Part shown: one piece after another, positions 8,497 to 18,136 of the stretch
Layout of the letters: each line of letters begins with the position of its first letter
How positions within the stretch are numbered: position 1 is the stretch's first letter
NCBI RefSeq assembly: GCF_009735645.1
Contig: NZ_CP032550.1
Span: forward strand, 2,976,001 to 3,040,000
Length of the DNA: 64,000 nt
Reading direction: 5' to 3'
From: Microbacterium oryzae
Lineage (GTDB): Bacteria; Actinomycetota; Actinomycetes; Actinomycetales; Microbacteriaceae
Position numbers and translations under genes: made by a program
Notes under the pieces: model-generated
Databases searched by the model: none
What the model saw: only the letters and a program-made list of their open reading frames with translations
Told to the model about the DNA's origin: nothing

Positions 8497-9411
8497 ATGA
8501 GCACCCGGATGGCCGAACACCCGCTGCCCGACCATGTCCTCGTGCACATCTCCGACACCCACCTCGTGCCGCCCGGGGAGCGCCTCTACGGCGCGGTGGA
8601 AGCCGGGGAGCGCCTGCACGACCTCCTGCGCTCGCTTGCGACCATGGCCATCCGCCCCGACGCCCTCGTCTTCACGGGCGACCTCGCCGACCGCGGCGAT
8701 GCGGCGGCGTACCGGCAGCTGCGCGAGATCGCCGAGGAGGCCGCGGCGCGCCTGGGATCTCGCATCGTGTGGGTGATGGGCAACCACGACGACCGCGCCA
8801 CCATGCGCCGTGAGCTCCTCGACGCCGCGCCGACGACCGAGCCGTACGACCGCGTGGCGTGGGTGGACGGGCTGCGGCTCGTGGTGCTCGATTCGACCGT
8901 GCCGGGCGCCGCGCACGGCGAACTCGACCCGGCGCAGCTGGAGTGGCTGGCGGGCGTGCTGGAGACGCCGGCGCCGGAGGGCACGATCATCGCCATGCAC
9001 CACCCGCCGGTGCCCTGCGTGCAGGACCTCGCCGTGACGGTGGAGCTCCGCGACCAGCGCGCGTTCGGCGACGTCGTCCGCGGAACCGACGTGCGGGCCA
9101 TCCTCGCCGGTCACCTGCACTACAGCACCACGGCCGTGTTCGAGGGGATCCCGGTGTCGGTCGCGTCCTCCACCTGCTACACCCAGGACCTCTTCACGCC
9201 GGGCCGCGGCACGCGCGGCCGCGACGCCGCGCAGAGTCTCAACCTCGTGCACGTCTACGAGCGGACGATCCTGCACACCGTCGTCCCCGCCGCGGGCGGC
9301 GAGACGGTCGGGGCGTTCGTCGACGCGGAGCGGACCGCGCGCGTGCTGCGCGAGGAGGGGATCGTCATCCCGCGCTCGCCGCAGCCGCGGGCGCGGGCCG
9401 CGCTCCGCTGA
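8497..9411 (+). CDS. Calcineurin-like phosphodiesterase (CpdA type)
   Basis: Metal-dependent phosphoesterase resembling 3',5'-cyclic AMP phosphodiesterase CpdA. It is 304 residues from the ATG at 8497. All metallophosphoesterase motifs are present in order: HISDTHL (17-23, with D20 and H22), GDLADRG, GNHDD, a histidine pair in MHHPP, and GHLHY near the C-terminal third. The frame is open back to GTG 8458, and a second ATG at 8509 is also possible; none has a strong ribosome site, so the start is only moderately sure. The GNHD(D) and HHPP layout fits cyclic-nucleotide phosphodiesterases better than diadenosine hydrolases, but activity on cAMP is inferred. Confidence 0.87.
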   Translation: MSTRMAEHPLPDHVLVHISDTHLVPPGERLYGAVEAGERLHDLLRSLATMAIRPDALVFTGDLADRGDAAAYRQLREIAEEAAARLGSRIVWVMGNHDDRATMRRELLDAAPTTEPYDRVAWVDGLRLVVLDSTVPGAAHGELDPAQLEWLAGVLETPAPEGTIIAMHHPPVPCVQDLAVTVELRDQRAFGDVVRGTDVRAILAGHLHYSTTAVFEGIPVSVASSTCYTQDLFTPGRGTRGRDAAQSLNLVHVYERTILHTVVPAAGGETVGAFVDAERTARVLREEGIVIPRSPQPRARAALR

Positions 9412-9468
9412 CGGGTTCGTGGCGAGCGGACGACAGGGGTACCGTCGAGGGGTGGCAGGGAGCGCATC

Positions 9469-9933
9469 GTGACGGAGTCGCCGGAATCCAGCATCGACCA
9501 GGGGCGCGAGGGCCGGCCGAAGCGCTACGCCTCGCTCGACGAGGCGCTGCAGCGGCACGGCGTGCCGCCCGAGAACCAGGCCGTCGTCCGGCGCATCGCG
9601 GAGAACGCCGACGTCACCGGCTACGTCGGCTACCGCACGTACTTCAAGCTCGAGCGGCGCGGGAGCGCCGCGCTCGAGGTGCACGCGGGGTACACGAACG
9701 GGTTCCGCTCCGAGGCCGACGCGCAGCGCCTGGCGGGGGAGCTCGAGCGGTGGCCCAGCCGCCGCTTCCACGGCGCCTGGGGTGTCACGCACCCGGTCGC
9801 GCGGCCGCTGCCGACCGTCGCGCCTCGGCGGGAGAGCACGCGCAGGCCGGCCGCTCCCGAGCGCGTCGCGGCGGTCTGCCCGACCTGCTTCATGGAGATG
9901 CCGCTGACGGGCGTCTGCCCGAACTGCGGGTGA
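9469..9933 (+). CDS. Hypothetical protein with C-terminal zinc ribbon
   Basis: Not assigned to a named family. It is 154 residues from GTG 9469, with an AGGGAG ribosome site at 9456-9461. The first 110 residues look globular and start with an acidic/charged tail. They carry conserved-looking stretches such as RYASLDEALQRHG and TGYVGYRTYFKL. The last 20 residues hold CPTC and CPNC, twelve residues apart, a zinc-ribbon knuckle pair that ends the protein. The stop codon overlaps the GTG of the secreted HNH nuclease by four bases, so the two are co-translated. A TACCGT -10 box at 9441-9446 could drive both. A role in nucleic acid binding is possible from the ribbon only. Confidence 0.7.
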   Translation: MTESPESSIDQGREGRPKRYASLDEALQRHGVPPENQAVVRRIAENADVTGYVGYRTYFKLERRGSAALEVHAGYTNGFRSEADAQRLAGELERWPSRRFHGAWGVTHPVARPLPTVAPRRESTRRPAAPERVAAVCPTCFMEMPLTGVCPNCG

Positions 9934-10814
9934 GCGCGCGGCGGCTGCCGCTCCTCGCGCTCGTCGTCGGCCTCGTCCTCGCGGCGTCGGCGATGCTCGC
10001 CGCGCTCGCCGGCGGCGGTGCGGATGGCGGCAGTGCGGCGGGCGGCGTCGCGGATGACGGGGGTGCGGCGGGCGGCGGCGTGGCGGTCGACGACGCGACG
10101 GCCGCGGAGGTGCTGGCGACGCTTCCCGTGAAGGGCAGCGCGCCCGGCACCGGCTACGACCGTGTGGGCGACTTCGGCGAGTCCTGGCTCGACGTCGACG
10201 GCAACGGGTGCGGCACGCGCGACGACATCCTGCGACGGGATCTCGCCGACGCGGTGACGGACGACGGCTGCGTGGTGCGGGCGGGGGAGCTGGACGACCC
10301 GTACACCGGGCGGACGATCGCGTTCGAGCGCGGCGTCGACACGTCGCACCTCGTGCAGATCGACCACGTCGTGGCGCTGAAGGACGCGTGGCGCACCGGC
10401 GCGCAGCGGCTGAGCGCCGAGCGGCGCGTCGCGCTCGCGAACGACCCGTTGAACCTGCTGGCCGTCGACGGCTCCACCAACGCGCAGAAGGGCGCGGGGA
10501 ACGCCGCCACGTGGCTGCCGCCGCACAAGGCGTTCCGCTGCGCCTACGTGGCGCGGCAGATCTCGGTGAAGGCGGCCTACGGGCTGTGGGTGGTTCCCGC
10601 CGAGAAGGACGCCATGGCGCGCGTGCTCGACGCGTGCCCCGACGAGCCCGCCCTCGCCGCGTCCGCCGCTCCGCCGTCGACGGCGACCGGGCCATCCGCC
10701 CCGTACGAGAACTGCGCGGCCGCGCGAGCGGACGGCGCGGCTCCCGTGCGGCGCGGCGACGACGGCTACGGGCCGCACCTCGACCGCGATGGCGACGGCG
10801 TGGCCTGCGAGTAG
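9930..10814 (+). CDS. Secreted HNH nuclease with excalibur calcium-binding domain
   Basis: Probable extracellular or surface nuclease of 294 residues. An N-terminal hydrophobic segment (about 6-28) acts as signal peptide or anchor, followed by a Gly/Ala/Asp linker. The HNH (GmrSD-C/DUF1524-like) domain follows, with the QIDHVVALKDAW catalytic motif and the NDPLNLLAVDGSTNAQKG segment containing the conserved Asn and Lys. The C-terminal 36 residues form an excalibur domain (YENCAAARADG through DRDGDGVACE, a calcium-binding loop closed by two cysteines). The GTG start overlaps the stop of the zinc-ribbon gene by four bases. Homologues are common in actinobacteria, where they are thought to degrade external DNA. 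The natural substrate is not known. Confidence 0.85.
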   Translation: MSARRLPLLALVVGLVLAASAMLAALAGGGADGGSAAGGVADDGGAAGGGVAVDDATAAEVLATLPVKGSAPGTGYDRVGDFGESWLDVDGNGCGTRDDILRRDLADAVTDDGCVVRAGELDDPYTGRTIAFERGVDTSHLVQIDHVVALKDAWRTGAQRLSAERRVALANDPLNLLAVDGSTNAQKGAGNAATWLPPHKAFRCAYVARQISVKAAYGLWVVPAEKDAMARVLDACPDEPALAASAAPPSTATGPSAPYENCAAARADGAAPVRRGDDGYGPHLDRDGDGVACE

Positions 10815-10861
10815 AGCGCGCGTGACGAGGCGGCGTTCACCCCGTGATAAAGTCTTCCCCT

Positions 10862-10950
10862 GGAAGCGTGTCCGAGCGGCCTAAGGAGCTTGGCTGGAAT
10901 CCAAGTATGCGGGGTAACTCGCATCGCAGGTTCAAATCCTGTCGCTTCCG
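10862..10950 (+). tRNA. tRNA-Ser (anticodon GGA)
   Basis: Class II tRNA with a 7-bp acceptor stem (GGAAGCG with CGCTTCC), discriminator G, anticodon loop CTGGAAT between CTTGG and CCAAG (anticodon GGA), a long variable arm and the T loop TTCAAAT. CCA is not encoded. A -10 box TAAAGT at 10848-10853 sits 9 bases upstream. Confidence 0.97.
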
Positions 10951-10955
10951 CCGAT

Positions 10956-10988
10956 GAGGTCCCGTCCGGTTCTGCCGGACGGGACCTC
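10956..10988. terminator. Hairpin terminator between tRNA-Ser and glgA
   Basis: A 14-bp perfect stem (GAGGTCCCGTCCGG at 10956-10969 with 10975-10988) closes a 5-base loop and is followed by TCTC. It lies just after the tRNA and just before the glgA stop codon, so it can serve both converging units. Confidence 0.8.
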
Positions 10989-10994
10989 TCTCAT

Positions 10995-12182
10995 TCAGGC
11001 GCCTCGCACCTCGGCGTACAGCGCACGGGTGCGGTCGGCGATCGCGCCCCACGAGAACTCGCGCTCGGCGCGCTCGCGGCCGGCGGCTCCCAGCGCGCGG
11101 GCGCGCTCGGGGTCCGACACCATCTCGGTGAGCGCCGCGGCGAGATCCGCCACGAAGCGGTCGGGGTCGAGCGGGGTGCCGGTGCCGTCGTCCATCTGCT
11201 CGATCGGGACGATCGTGCCGGTGACGCCGTCGGCGACGACCTCGGGGATGCCCCCGGTGCGCGTGCCGACGACCGGCGCGCCGCACGCCATCGCCTCGAG
11301 GTTCACGATGCCGAGCGGCTCGTACACCGACGGGCACACGAACGTCGTCGCCGCGCTCAGCAGAGCGCAGAGCTCGGCGCGCGGGAGGTGGCGGTCGATC
11401 CAGACGACGCCGTCGCGCTCGCCGCGCAGCTCGGCGACGAGTCCCTCGACCTCGGCCATGATCTCGGGGGTGTCGGGAGCGCCCGCGCACAGCACGAGCT
11501 GCACCTCCGGCGGCAGCGAGCGCGCGGCGCGCAGCAGGTACGGCAGGCCCTTCTGACGCGTGATGCGGCCGACGAACACGACCGACGGCCGGTCGGGGTC
11601 CACGCCGAGCGCGCGCACGGCGTCGGCATCGTCCACGCGCTGCCAGCCGTCGAGGTCGATGCCGTTGTAGACGACCTTCACGCGGTCGGGCTCGAGCTCC
11701 GGGTACACGCGCAGCAGATCGCGGCGCATGCCCTCGCTGACCGCCACGACGGCGTCGGCCGACGTGAGCGCCTCGCGCTCGATCCAGCTCGAGAGGCGGT
11801 AGCCGCCACCGAGCTGCTCGGCCTTCCACGGTCGCAGCGGCTCGAGACTGTGCGCGGTGGCCACGTGCGGGATGCCATGCAGCAGCTTCGCGACGTGGCC
11901 GCCGAAGTTCGCGTACCAGGTGTGGGAGTGGACGAGGTCGGCGCCGGCGACATCGCGGGCGATCGCGAGATCGGTGCCCATCGTCTGCAGGGCGCCGTTG
12001 GCGCCGGCCAGCTCGGCGAGCGAGCCGTACGAGAAGACGCCCTCCTCGTCGCGGGGAGCGCCGAAGGCGCGGACCACGACGTCGATGTCCCGGCGCAGCG
12101 CCTTCACGAGCTCGGCGACATGGACACCGGCACCGCCGTAGACCTCGGGCGGGTATTCGCGGGAGAGGAGATCGACTCGCAT
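10995..12182 (-). CDS. glgA: Actinobacterial-type glycogen synthase / maltose-1-phosphate synthase (GT4)
   Basis: Glycosyltransferase of family GT4 using ADP-glucose (from GlgC) for alpha-glucan or maltose-1-phosphate synthesis. It is 395 residues, shorter than the GT5 GlgA of E. coli and typical of the actinobacterial form. It starts with [16 protein letters not shown], the donor/acceptor glycine-rich loop. [11 protein letters not shown] marks the start of the second Rossmann domain, and [13 protein letters not shown] is the E-x7-E motif. It is divergent from glgC with 110 bases between, the same arrangement as in mycobacteria, where the homologue GlgM makes maltose-1-phosphate. On the minus strand TAGGTT (12194-12189) lies six bases before the ATG, pointing to a leaderless mRNA. 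Whether the acceptor is glucan or glucose-1-phosphate is undecided. Confidence 0.93.
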   Translation of the reverse strand: MRVDLLSREYPPEVYGGAGVHVAELVKALRRDIDVVVRAFGAPRDEEGVFSYGSLAELAGANGALQTMGTDLAIARDVAGADLVHSHTWYANFGGHVAKLLHGIPHVATAHSLEPLRPWKAEQLGGGYRLSSWIEREALTSADAVVAVSEGMRRDLLRVYPELEPDRVKVVYNGIDLDGWQRVDDADAVRALGVDPDRPSVVFVGRITRQKGLPYLLRAARSLPPEVQLVLCAGAPDTPEIMAEVEGLVAELRGERDGVVWIDRHLPRAELCALLSAATTFVCPSVYEPLGIVNLEAMACGAPVVGTRTGGIPEVVADGVTGTIVPIEQMDDGTGTPLDPDRFVADLAAALTEMVSDPERARALGAAGRERAEREFSWGAIADRTRALYAEVRGA

Positions 12183-12292
12183 GCAGTCAACCTAGCGCTC
12201 GGAGGGGGCACGTGGTGGAGATCGACACTTGCACATTTCGCCACGCAACGCGAGGTCTGCTTTTCTCCTTCGGACATCACTATGGTGAGGCC

Positions 12293-13531
12293 ATGTCTAA
12301 GTACTTCGGCATCGTGCTCGCAGGCGGAGAAGGCAAGCGCCTCATGCCCCTCACCGAGGACCGCGCGAAGCCGGCGGTGCCGTTCGGCGGCCAGTACCGG
12401 CTCATCGACTTCGCGCTGTCCAACCTCGTGAACTCGGGCCTGCGCCAGATCGTCGTCCTCACGCAGTACAAGTCCCACAGCCTCGACCGGCACATCTCGC
12501 AGGTGTGGCGCATGAACGGCATCCTCGGCTCGTACATCACCTCGGTGCCCGCGCAGCAGCGCCTCGGAAAGCGCTGGTATCAGGGCTCGGCCGACGCCAT
12601 CCTGCAGAGCCTGAACCTCATCTACGACGAGCGCCCCGACTACATCGTCGTGGTCGGCGCCGACCACGTGTACCGCATGGACTTCGACCAGATGATCGAC
12701 GCGCACATCGCCTCCGGAGCCGATGCCACGGTCGCGGCCATCCGCCAGCCGATCTCGCTCGCCGACCAGTTCGGCGTCATCGACATCGATCCCGAGCAGC
12801 CCACGCGCATCCGCGAGTTCCTGGAGAAGCCCAAGGCCCCGGAGGGGCTGCCGGACTCCCCGAACGAGGTGCTCGCCTCCATGGGCAACTACGTCTTCAC
12901 CACCCAGGCCCTCATCGACGAGGTGCGGCGTGACGAGGACCGCCCGGGGTCGAACCACGACATGGGCGGCGACATCATCCCCGCGTTCGTCGAGCGCGGC
13001 ACCGCCGGCGTCTACGACATGAAGCTCAACACGGTGCCCGGCGCATCGGCGCGCGACCGATACTACTGGCGCGACGTGGGCACGATCGACTCCTACTTCG
13101 AGGCGCACCAGGACCTCATCTCGGTGCTGCCGGTGTTCAACCTGTACAACCAGGAGTGGCCGATCTTCACGCAGCAGGTCAACATGCCGCCGGCGAAGTT
13201 CGCCCGCGACGCACGCGGCACGCTGAGCACCGTGATCGACTCGATCGTCGCCGGCGGCAGCGTCATCTCGGGCGCGCACATCGAGCGCAGCGTGCTCGGC
13301 GCGAACGGCATCGTCGAGTCCGGCGCCCACGTGAGCGACTCGATCGTGTTCGACAACGCGCGGATCAAGCCGGGCGCGACCGTGCGCCGGGCCATCCTCG
13401 ACAAGAACGTCGTCGTGGAGGCCGGGGCCTCGGTCGGCCTCTCGCGCGAGGCCGATGCCGCCCGCGGCTACGTCATCACGCCGAGCGGCATCACGCTGGT
13501 CGGGAAGGGCACCGTCGTCAAGGCCCCCTGA
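12293..13531 (+). CDS. glgC: Glucose-1-phosphate adenylyltransferase
   Basis: Makes ADP-glucose from ATP and glucose-1-phosphate, the committed step of glycogen synthesis. It is 412 residues from the ATG at 12293, as in other GlgC proteins. The N-terminal nucleotidyltransferase domain shows [13 protein letters not shown] (about 9-21) and [15 protein letters not shown], which includes the allosteric Lys region. [11 protein letters not shown] and FLEKPKAP (sugar-phosphate site) follow. The C-terminal quarter is a left-handed beta helix with hexapeptide-like repeats ([19 protein letters not shown]). The frame extends 27 codons further upstream, but TATGGT (12281-12286) is exactly six bases before the chosen ATG, as in many leaderless genes here. 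Partner of the divergent glgA. Confidence 0.95.
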   Translation: MSKYFGIVLAGGEGKRLMPLTEDRAKPAVPFGGQYRLIDFALSNLVNSGLRQIVVLTQYKSHSLDRHISQVWRMNGILGSYITSVPAQQRLGKRWYQGSADAILQSLNLIYDERPDYIVVVGADHVYRMDFDQMIDAHIASGADATVAAIRQPISLADQFGVIDIDPEQPTRIREFLEKPKAPEGLPDSPNEVLASMGNYVFTTQALIDEVRRDEDRPGSNHDMGGDIIPAFVERGTAGVYDMKLNTVPGASARDRYYWRDVGTIDSYFEAHQDLISVLPVFNLYNQEWPIFTQQVNMPPAKFARDARGTLSTVIDSIVAGGSVISGAHIERSVLGANGIVESGAHVSDSIVFDNARIKPGATVRRAILDKNVVVEAGASVGLSREADAARGYVITPSGITLVGKGTVVKAP

Positions 13532-13538
13532 GCCCGTC

Positions 13539-15761
13539 TCAGACGAGCTCGTCGACGGACGGCCGGACGACGAGCGATCGGGGAGCGGCCGCGGCCCGCA
13601 GTCGATCGGCCGGCCGGGGCAGGATGGCGCGGCGCGCGGCCCGGAGCGCATCGGCCGTCGCGGACGCGGGCAGGTCATCGCCCTCCCTGGCGTACGCCGC
13701 GCGTTCGACCGCGCCGACCAGCAGGGCGACCTGCGGCGCCGGCGCACCGGCCTCCGCGACGAGACGCGCGCCCAGCGCGCGGGGCGACTCGCTCGCGCTG
13801 ACGTCGTATCCGGCGTCGATCGCGGTGTCCACCAGCTCGCGCCAGGCGGCCTCGGCGCGGCGGCCGTCCGGAGCGCGGAGGCGCCCGCGCCGTCGCCCGA
13901 CCCGCACGAGGAACGGCACGAGCAGGGCGAGCACGAGGGCGGTGGCGACGCCGAGCGCGGTCGAAGCCCCTCCGCTCCCGCGCGCGCCTCCGGCCGAGCT
14001 CGCGTCGGCCGCGTCGGCTCCGGGAGCGGCGGTCGCCGTCGTCGTCGGGGTCGGCCGCGGCGTGGCCCAGCGCCCTTCGAGCTCGTCCGTCGGCGTCTGC
14101 GCGCCGGTGGGCGTCTCCGGCAGGAAGTTCGTCGGCACCCCGAGCGAGGCGGTGGGGTCGAACGCGACCCAGCCGATGCCGTCGAGGTGCGCCTCGGGCC
14201 AGGAGTGTAGCTGACCGCTCGTGACCGAGTAGGTCATCGTGCCGTCGGCGCCCGGCTGGCCCGTCGACGTGCCGGGGAGGTATCCCACCACGACGCGGGT
14301 GGGGATGCCCAGCGTGCGCGCCATGACGGCGAAGGCCGACGCGAAGTGCACGCAGTAGCCGGCCCGCTCGTCGAGGAATCGCGCGATCGCCTCCACGCCC
14401 GACCCGTCGAAGCCCTCCTCGACGGGTGCGTTCAGGGAGTAGCGGAACGCGCCGCCGCGGAACCAGCCCTGCAGGGCGCGCAGCTGGTCGTACGGGCTCT
14501 CGGCGCTCTCGGTCACCTCGGCGGCCAGCTCCGGAATGACGGCGGGCAGCGCGGGCAGCTCGAGCGCCTGCGCGGGTGCGCCCTCGCCGCCGACCGTGGC
14601 CTGCTGGGCCTCCTCGCGCGTGGGCGCCGGGCGCTCCCACGACACCGTGTACTGCGCGTCGAGGGAGGTGGCCGAGTTCGTGACGAGGGTGCGGTTCGCG
14701 GTGAGCAGCGACCACGCCTCGTCGACGCCCTCGAGCTCCACCGCCGCGTAGGGCAGGGGGAGGTACGAGCCGGCGAGCTTGGTGACGTCGATCCGCGCGG
14801 TGCCCGCCACGCGCTCGGCCGAGCTGCGCTCGAGCGGGGGGAGGCCGGCGGCCACCGAGGTCAGCGCGCCGGTGTCGGGGGTCCAGACCTCTCCGTCGAA
14901 CGACGACAGGGTCGCCACGCGCAGGTACGGCGCGGAGCCCGCGTCGGTCGTGACCCGCAGCACCTCGGTCTCCGCGGGCTGGCGCAGGCTCGCGCCGAGG
15001 TCGAGATCGGCGTCGATGGTGGTGGTCGGGCCGATGCCCGTGCCCGCCTTGGCGACCGGCTGGGGGAGGAACGGGGGGATGGCCAGGGCCGCGACGACCG
15101 CGACGACGCCGACGACCGCGGCGACCGCCGAGGCCGAGGCCGCGTGCGCGAGCCCGTCCCGGGGGTCGCGCGCCCGGGTGTCCGCCCGCAGGAGGAGCAG
15201 GATCGCCACCGCCAGCGGCACGAAGTAGACGACATCCACCCGCTGGGGCACGACGAGCGACGGGATGAGCGCCACGGCGATGAGCCCGGTGGCGGCCAGG
15301 AGCGGCAGGCGCGCGGTGAGGGCGACGTGCGCCATGGCGATCGCGAGGAGCCCGATCGCCGCGGTGATGGTCCATGACAGCGCGGGAGTGGGCCGCACCG
15401 GCGCGACGCCGCGCAGCAGCTCGTCGACCACCGCGCTCAGCATGGCGCGCACGGCGGGGACGGTGTCGAGGGAGGGGACGACGACGAGCCGCGGGATGGC
15501 GGCCGGCAGCACCACGGTCACGGCGACGAGCCAGGCCGCCGCTTCGGCCAGGATCGGCCAGGAGAGCCGCGCACTGCGTCGCACCGCCCAGCCCGCCGCC
15601 GTGACGACCGCGACGACGAGCACGGTCTGCGGCAGCCACGAGGGCAGGACGACGCGCGAGATAGGCAGGGCGGCGGCGAGCACGGCGACCGCCGTCCACA
15701 GCGCCAGCCCGGGATCGCCGCTCGCACGTCCTCGGGCGGCAGCGCCCTCAGCGGCCGACAT
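13539..15761 (-). CDS. Membrane transglutaminase-like protein (TgpA type)
   Basis: Large membrane protein of 740 residues with an extracellular transglutaminase/protease-like domain. About six to seven N-terminal hydrophobic segments (residues 20-250) are followed by a long external region. The transglutaminase core has RAGYCVHFASAFAVMAR (catalytic Cys), QLHSWPEAHL (His) and AFDPTAS (Asp). A late membrane segment (about residues 606-628) is followed by a cytosolic DUF4129-like tail rich in Ala and Arg. The start overlaps the end of the DUF58 gene by 14 bases. Together with MoxR and DUF58 it forms a well-known bacterial triad. The cellular function of the triad is not established, though envelope-related roles are often proposed. 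Confidence 0.9.
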   Translation of the reverse strand: MSAAEGAAARGRASGDPGLALWTAVAVLAAALPISRVVLPSWLPQTVLVVAVVTAAGWAVRRSARLSWPILAEAAAWLVAVTVVLPAAIPRLVVVPSLDTVPAVRAMLSAVVDELLRGVAPVRPTPALSWTITAAIGLLAIAMAHVALTARLPLLAATGLIAVALIPSLVVPQRVDVVYFVPLAVAILLLLRADTRARDPRDGLAHAASASAVAAVVGVVAVVAALAIPPFLPQPVAKAGTGIGPTTTIDADLDLGASLRQPAETEVLRVTTDAGSAPYLRVATLSSFDGEVWTPDTGALTSVAAGLPPLERSSAERVAGTARIDVTKLAGSYLPLPYAAVELEGVDEAWSLLTANRTLVTNSATSLDAQYTVSWERPAPTREEAQQATVGGEGAPAQALELPALPAVIPELAAEVTESAESPYDQLRALQGWFRGGAFRYSLNAPVEEGFDGSGVEAIARFLDERAGYCVHFASAFAVMARTLGIPTRVVVGYLPGTSTGQPGADGTMTYSVTSGQLHSWPEAHLDGIGWVAFDPTASLGVPTNFLPETPTGAQTPTDELEGRWATPRPTPTTTATAAPGADAADASSAGGARGSGGASTALGVATALVLALLVPFLVRVGRRRGRLRAPDGRRAEAAWRELVDTAIDAGYDVSASESPRALGARLVAEAGAPAPQVALLVGAVERAAYAREGDDLPASATADALRAARRAILPRPADRLRAAAAPRSLVVRPSVDELV

Positions 15762-16968
15762 GGGTCGCCTCCGTGCCGCGCAGCCACGTGTCCTCGACGT
15801 CGTCCCCGAGAGCCGCGACCCGCCATCCGGCCCGCCGCGCCTCGGCGAGCGCGTCGAGGCGCGGGTCGGCGGCGAACAGCAGCGGCAGCGCGCCGCGATG
15901 GCCGAGCCGGGCGAGGACCGGGGCGTCGTCGCCCTCCAGGCGCCCGGCGATCACGATGAGCGGGCCCACGGTCCTGCCGACGAGCGCGCGATCCAGGTGC
16001 GGCAGGGTGTCGGCCGAGCGGGTGCCGAGGGTCGCGAACGCACGCGCGAGCTGGTCGCGCTCGTCCGCGCCCGGCGCTGCGGCGAGCGCGGCCAGCGCCA
16101 GGCCGTCTCCGTCCACGACCTCGACGACGTAGCCGTCGTTCGCGAGCCGCCACGCGATCGACACGCACAGCGACACGGCGACCTCGAAGGCGGGGTCGCC
16201 GCCGGGCGCCGCGGCCGCGGCCGCCCACCGGGAGGTGCCGCGGTCCAGCACGACGAGCGCCTGCGGGGAGGACTCCTGCTCCTCCTCGCGCACCATGAGT
16301 TCGCCGAGCCGCGCGGAGGCGCGCCAGTGGACGCGGCGCATCGAGTCGCCGGGGGCGTACGGGCGGGGGATGAGGTTGTCCGCTCCCTGCCCGCGCCGCT
16401 CGGCGGTCGCGAGCGCGACCCCCGCATCGCCGCCCACGCGGCTCAGCGAGGCGAGCGGGGCGACCCGCGGCGTGACGGTGACGGGGGTGGCGCCGCCCAG
16501 GCGCCGGGTGCGGCGCGCGAGGCCGAACGGGTCGTGCTCGACGACGGTGAGGGGGCCGAGGGTCCAGGGCCCGCGTCGCAGCCCGGTGACCGTGTACCCG
16601 AGCTCGAGCGTCTCGCGCATGCCGGGGGTGAGCGAGGCGGGCAGAGATCCCGACGCGGTGCCGATGAGGCCCGCCGGCACGACGTCGGTCCACGTGCCGC
16701 CCGGCGTCGGCAGGGGCGAGCGGCCGGAGATCCGCAGCGACACCGCGCACTCCTCGCCGACGGCCACCGCCTCCGGTCGCAGGGTCCGCAGGACGCGGGC
16801 GGGGCTCCGTCGCAGGTAGAGCGAGAGCAGACACGCGACGGCGAGTGACACCAGGAGCACGCCGAACGCCAGCGCCTCCGGGGAGCCCGCGGCGTGGGCG
16901 CCCGCGCACAGTGCGAGACCGAGAGCCAGCGCTCCCGCTCCGCGCGAGGTGAGGGGTCCCCGGCGCAT
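15748..16968 (-). CDS. DUF58 domain protein
   Basis: Membrane-anchored protein of 406 residues from the ATG at 16968. Two N-terminal hydrophobic segments (about 10-52) are followed by a beta-rich region and the DUF58 core with DSMRRVHWRASARLGELMVRE, the family signature. A von Willebrand-like fold with ALVVLDRG follows. It lies five bases after the moxR stop and overlaps the transglutaminase gene by 14 bases, so the three genes are one operon in the order moxR, DUF58, transglutaminase. DUF58 proteins are believed to be partners or clients of the MoxR ATPase; that link is family knowledge, not shown here. Confidence 0.9.
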   Translation of the reverse strand: MRRGPLTSRGAGALALGLALCAGAHAAGSPEALAFGVLLVSLAVACLLSLYLRRSPARVLRTLRPEAVAVGEECAVSLRISGRSPLPTPGGTWTDVVPAGLIGTASGSLPASLTPGMRETLELGYTVTGLRRGPWTLGPLTVVEHDPFGLARRTRRLGGATPVTVTPRVAPLASLSRVGGDAGVALATAERRGQGADNLIPRPYAPGDSMRRVHWRASARLGELMVREEEQESSPQALVVLDRGTSRWAAAAAAPGGDPAFEVAVSLCVSIAWRLANDGYVVEVVDGDGLALAALAAAPGADERDQLARAFATLGTRSADTLPHLDRALVGRTVGPLIVIAGRLEGDDAPVLARLGHRGALPLLFAADPRLDALAEARRAGWRVAALGDDVEDTWLRGTEATHVGR

Positions 16969-16973
16969 GATCG

Positions 16974-17948
16974 TCAGCGGGCCGCGGCCAGCGGGACGGG
17001 GACCGAGCGCACGATGCGCTCGAGGACGGCGGGCACCACGTCGTCGTCGCCGTGCCGTGCGACGGCGGTCCGCGTGGGGATGAGCCGGTGCGCGAACACG
17101 GGCGCGAGCAGGGCCATGAGGTCGTCGGGGATCACGTACTCGCGCCCGTCGAGCGCGGCGCGCACCTTCGCCGCGCGCACGAGCTGGATCGTCGCGCGGG
17201 GGCTGGCGCCCAGGCGCAGATCGGGGTGGTGCCGGGTGGCCTGAGCGAGGGCGACCGCGTACTGCTCGATGACGGGCGCGACGTGCACGGAGCGAGCCCA
17301 GGCGATGAGGTCCGCGACCGTCCCGACATCCACGACCGCGCGCAGGGCGTCCAGGGGGTCGCCGGTGTCGCGCTGCCGCAGCATCAGCGCCTCGGCCTCC
17401 GCGTCGGGGTATCCCATCGAGATGCGCATCATGAACCGATCGCGCTGCGCCTCGGGGAGCGCGTACGTGCCCTCCATCTCCAGGGGGTTCTGCGTCGCCA
17501 CGACGAGGAACGGCCGGGGGAGGGGATGCGTGCGCCCGTCGACGGTGACCTGCGCCTCCTCCATCGCCTCCAGGAGCGCCGACTGCGTCTTGGGAGAGGA
17601 CCGGTTGATCTCGTCGGCGATGACGATGTGCGCGAACACCGCGCCCGGCTTGAACTCGAACTCGCGCGTTCCCGGATCGAACACCGACACGCCCGTGACG
17701 TCGCTGGGCAGGAGATCCGGCGTGAACTGGATCCGCCGGACGGTCGCCGCGATCGTCGTGGCGAGCGCGCGGGCCAGCTGCGTCTTCCCGACCCCCGGGA
17801 CGTCCTCGATGAGGAGGTGCCCCTCGGCGAGCAGGGCGGTCACCGCGCTGCGCACGGCCTCGGGCTTCCCGTCGATCACGCGGGAGATCGACGCGGTGAT
17901 CTCGCCCGACGCCTGCAGGAATCTGTCGGCCGTCATCGTCTCTGGCAC
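16974..17948 (-). CDS. MoxR-type AAA+ ATPase
   Basis: Cytosolic AAA+ ATPase thought to act as a chaperone for the DUF58/transglutaminase partners. It is 324 residues from the GTG at 17948. Motifs are Walker A EDVPGVGKTQ, Walker B IADEINR, sensor 1 VATQNPLEMEGTY and the arginine-rich RLGASPRA lid region. The open frame extends upstream to 18095, but that part would cross the SRP RNA gene. GTG 17948 is chosen because GAGG lies six bases before it; ATG 17936 is the alternative. First gene of the operon with DUF58 and transglutaminase. Its promoter must lie in the short space shared with ffs. Confidence 0.92.
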   Translation of the reverse strand: MPETMTADRFLQASGEITASISRVIDGKPEAVRSAVTALLAEGHLLIEDVPGVGKTQLARALATTIAATVRRIQFTPDLLPSDVTGVSVFDPGTREFEFKPGAVFAHIVIADEINRSSPKTQSALLEAMEEAQVTVDGRTHPLPRPFLVVATQNPLEMEGTYALPEAQRDRFMMRISMGYPDAEAEALMLRQRDTGDPLDALRAVVDVGTVADLIAWARSVHVAPVIEQYAVALAQATRHHPDLRLGASPRATIQLVRAAKVRAALDGREYVIPDDLMALLAPVFAHRLIPTRTAVARHGDDDVVPAVLERIVRSVPVPLAAAR

Positions 17949-17980
17949 GGGCCACCTCGCATTCGGGGTTAGACTATCTC

Positions 17981-18072
17981 CAGCTCTCCGCGTGGCGGCA
18001 TCCAGGCCAACTCCCCCAGGACGGAAACGTAGCAAGGGTAACCGGGCTCTGTCGGGTGCGCGGAGAGCCTTT
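17981..18072 (+). ncRNA. ffs: Small signal recognition particle RNA (4.5S-like)
   Basis: RNA component of SRP, which binds Ffh and targets nascent membrane proteins. The ends pair as GCTCTCCGCG (17983-17992) with CGCGGAGAGC (18059-18068), followed by CTTTTC, a terminator-like tail. The apical part contains the hallmark GGACGGAAACGTAGCAAGGGTA (about 18019-18040) with the GGAA-type tetraloop and the asymmetric loop bound by Ffh. The size of about 90 nt is that of the single-hairpin form. A -10 box TAGACT lies at 17970-17975, about 8 bases upstream of the RNA start. Exact ends are estimated from the stem. Confidence 0.92.
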
Positions 18073-18136
18073 TCATGCCCGGACGGATCCGTCATCTCCC
18101 CGTCCCGGCCGCGTTCTCGCCCGTAGGCTGGAGGAC

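Noticed and set aside
9930..10814. HNH protein as part of a restriction or GmrSD defence system
   Set aside because: It has an N-terminal signal/anchor and a C-terminal excalibur domain, so it acts outside the cell. No methylase, specificity or GTPase/DUF262 partner is near.
18056..18136. Upstream extension of pta to 18056
   Set aside because: That part overlaps the SRP RNA and its terminator, and a -10 box lies seven bases before GTG 18137.
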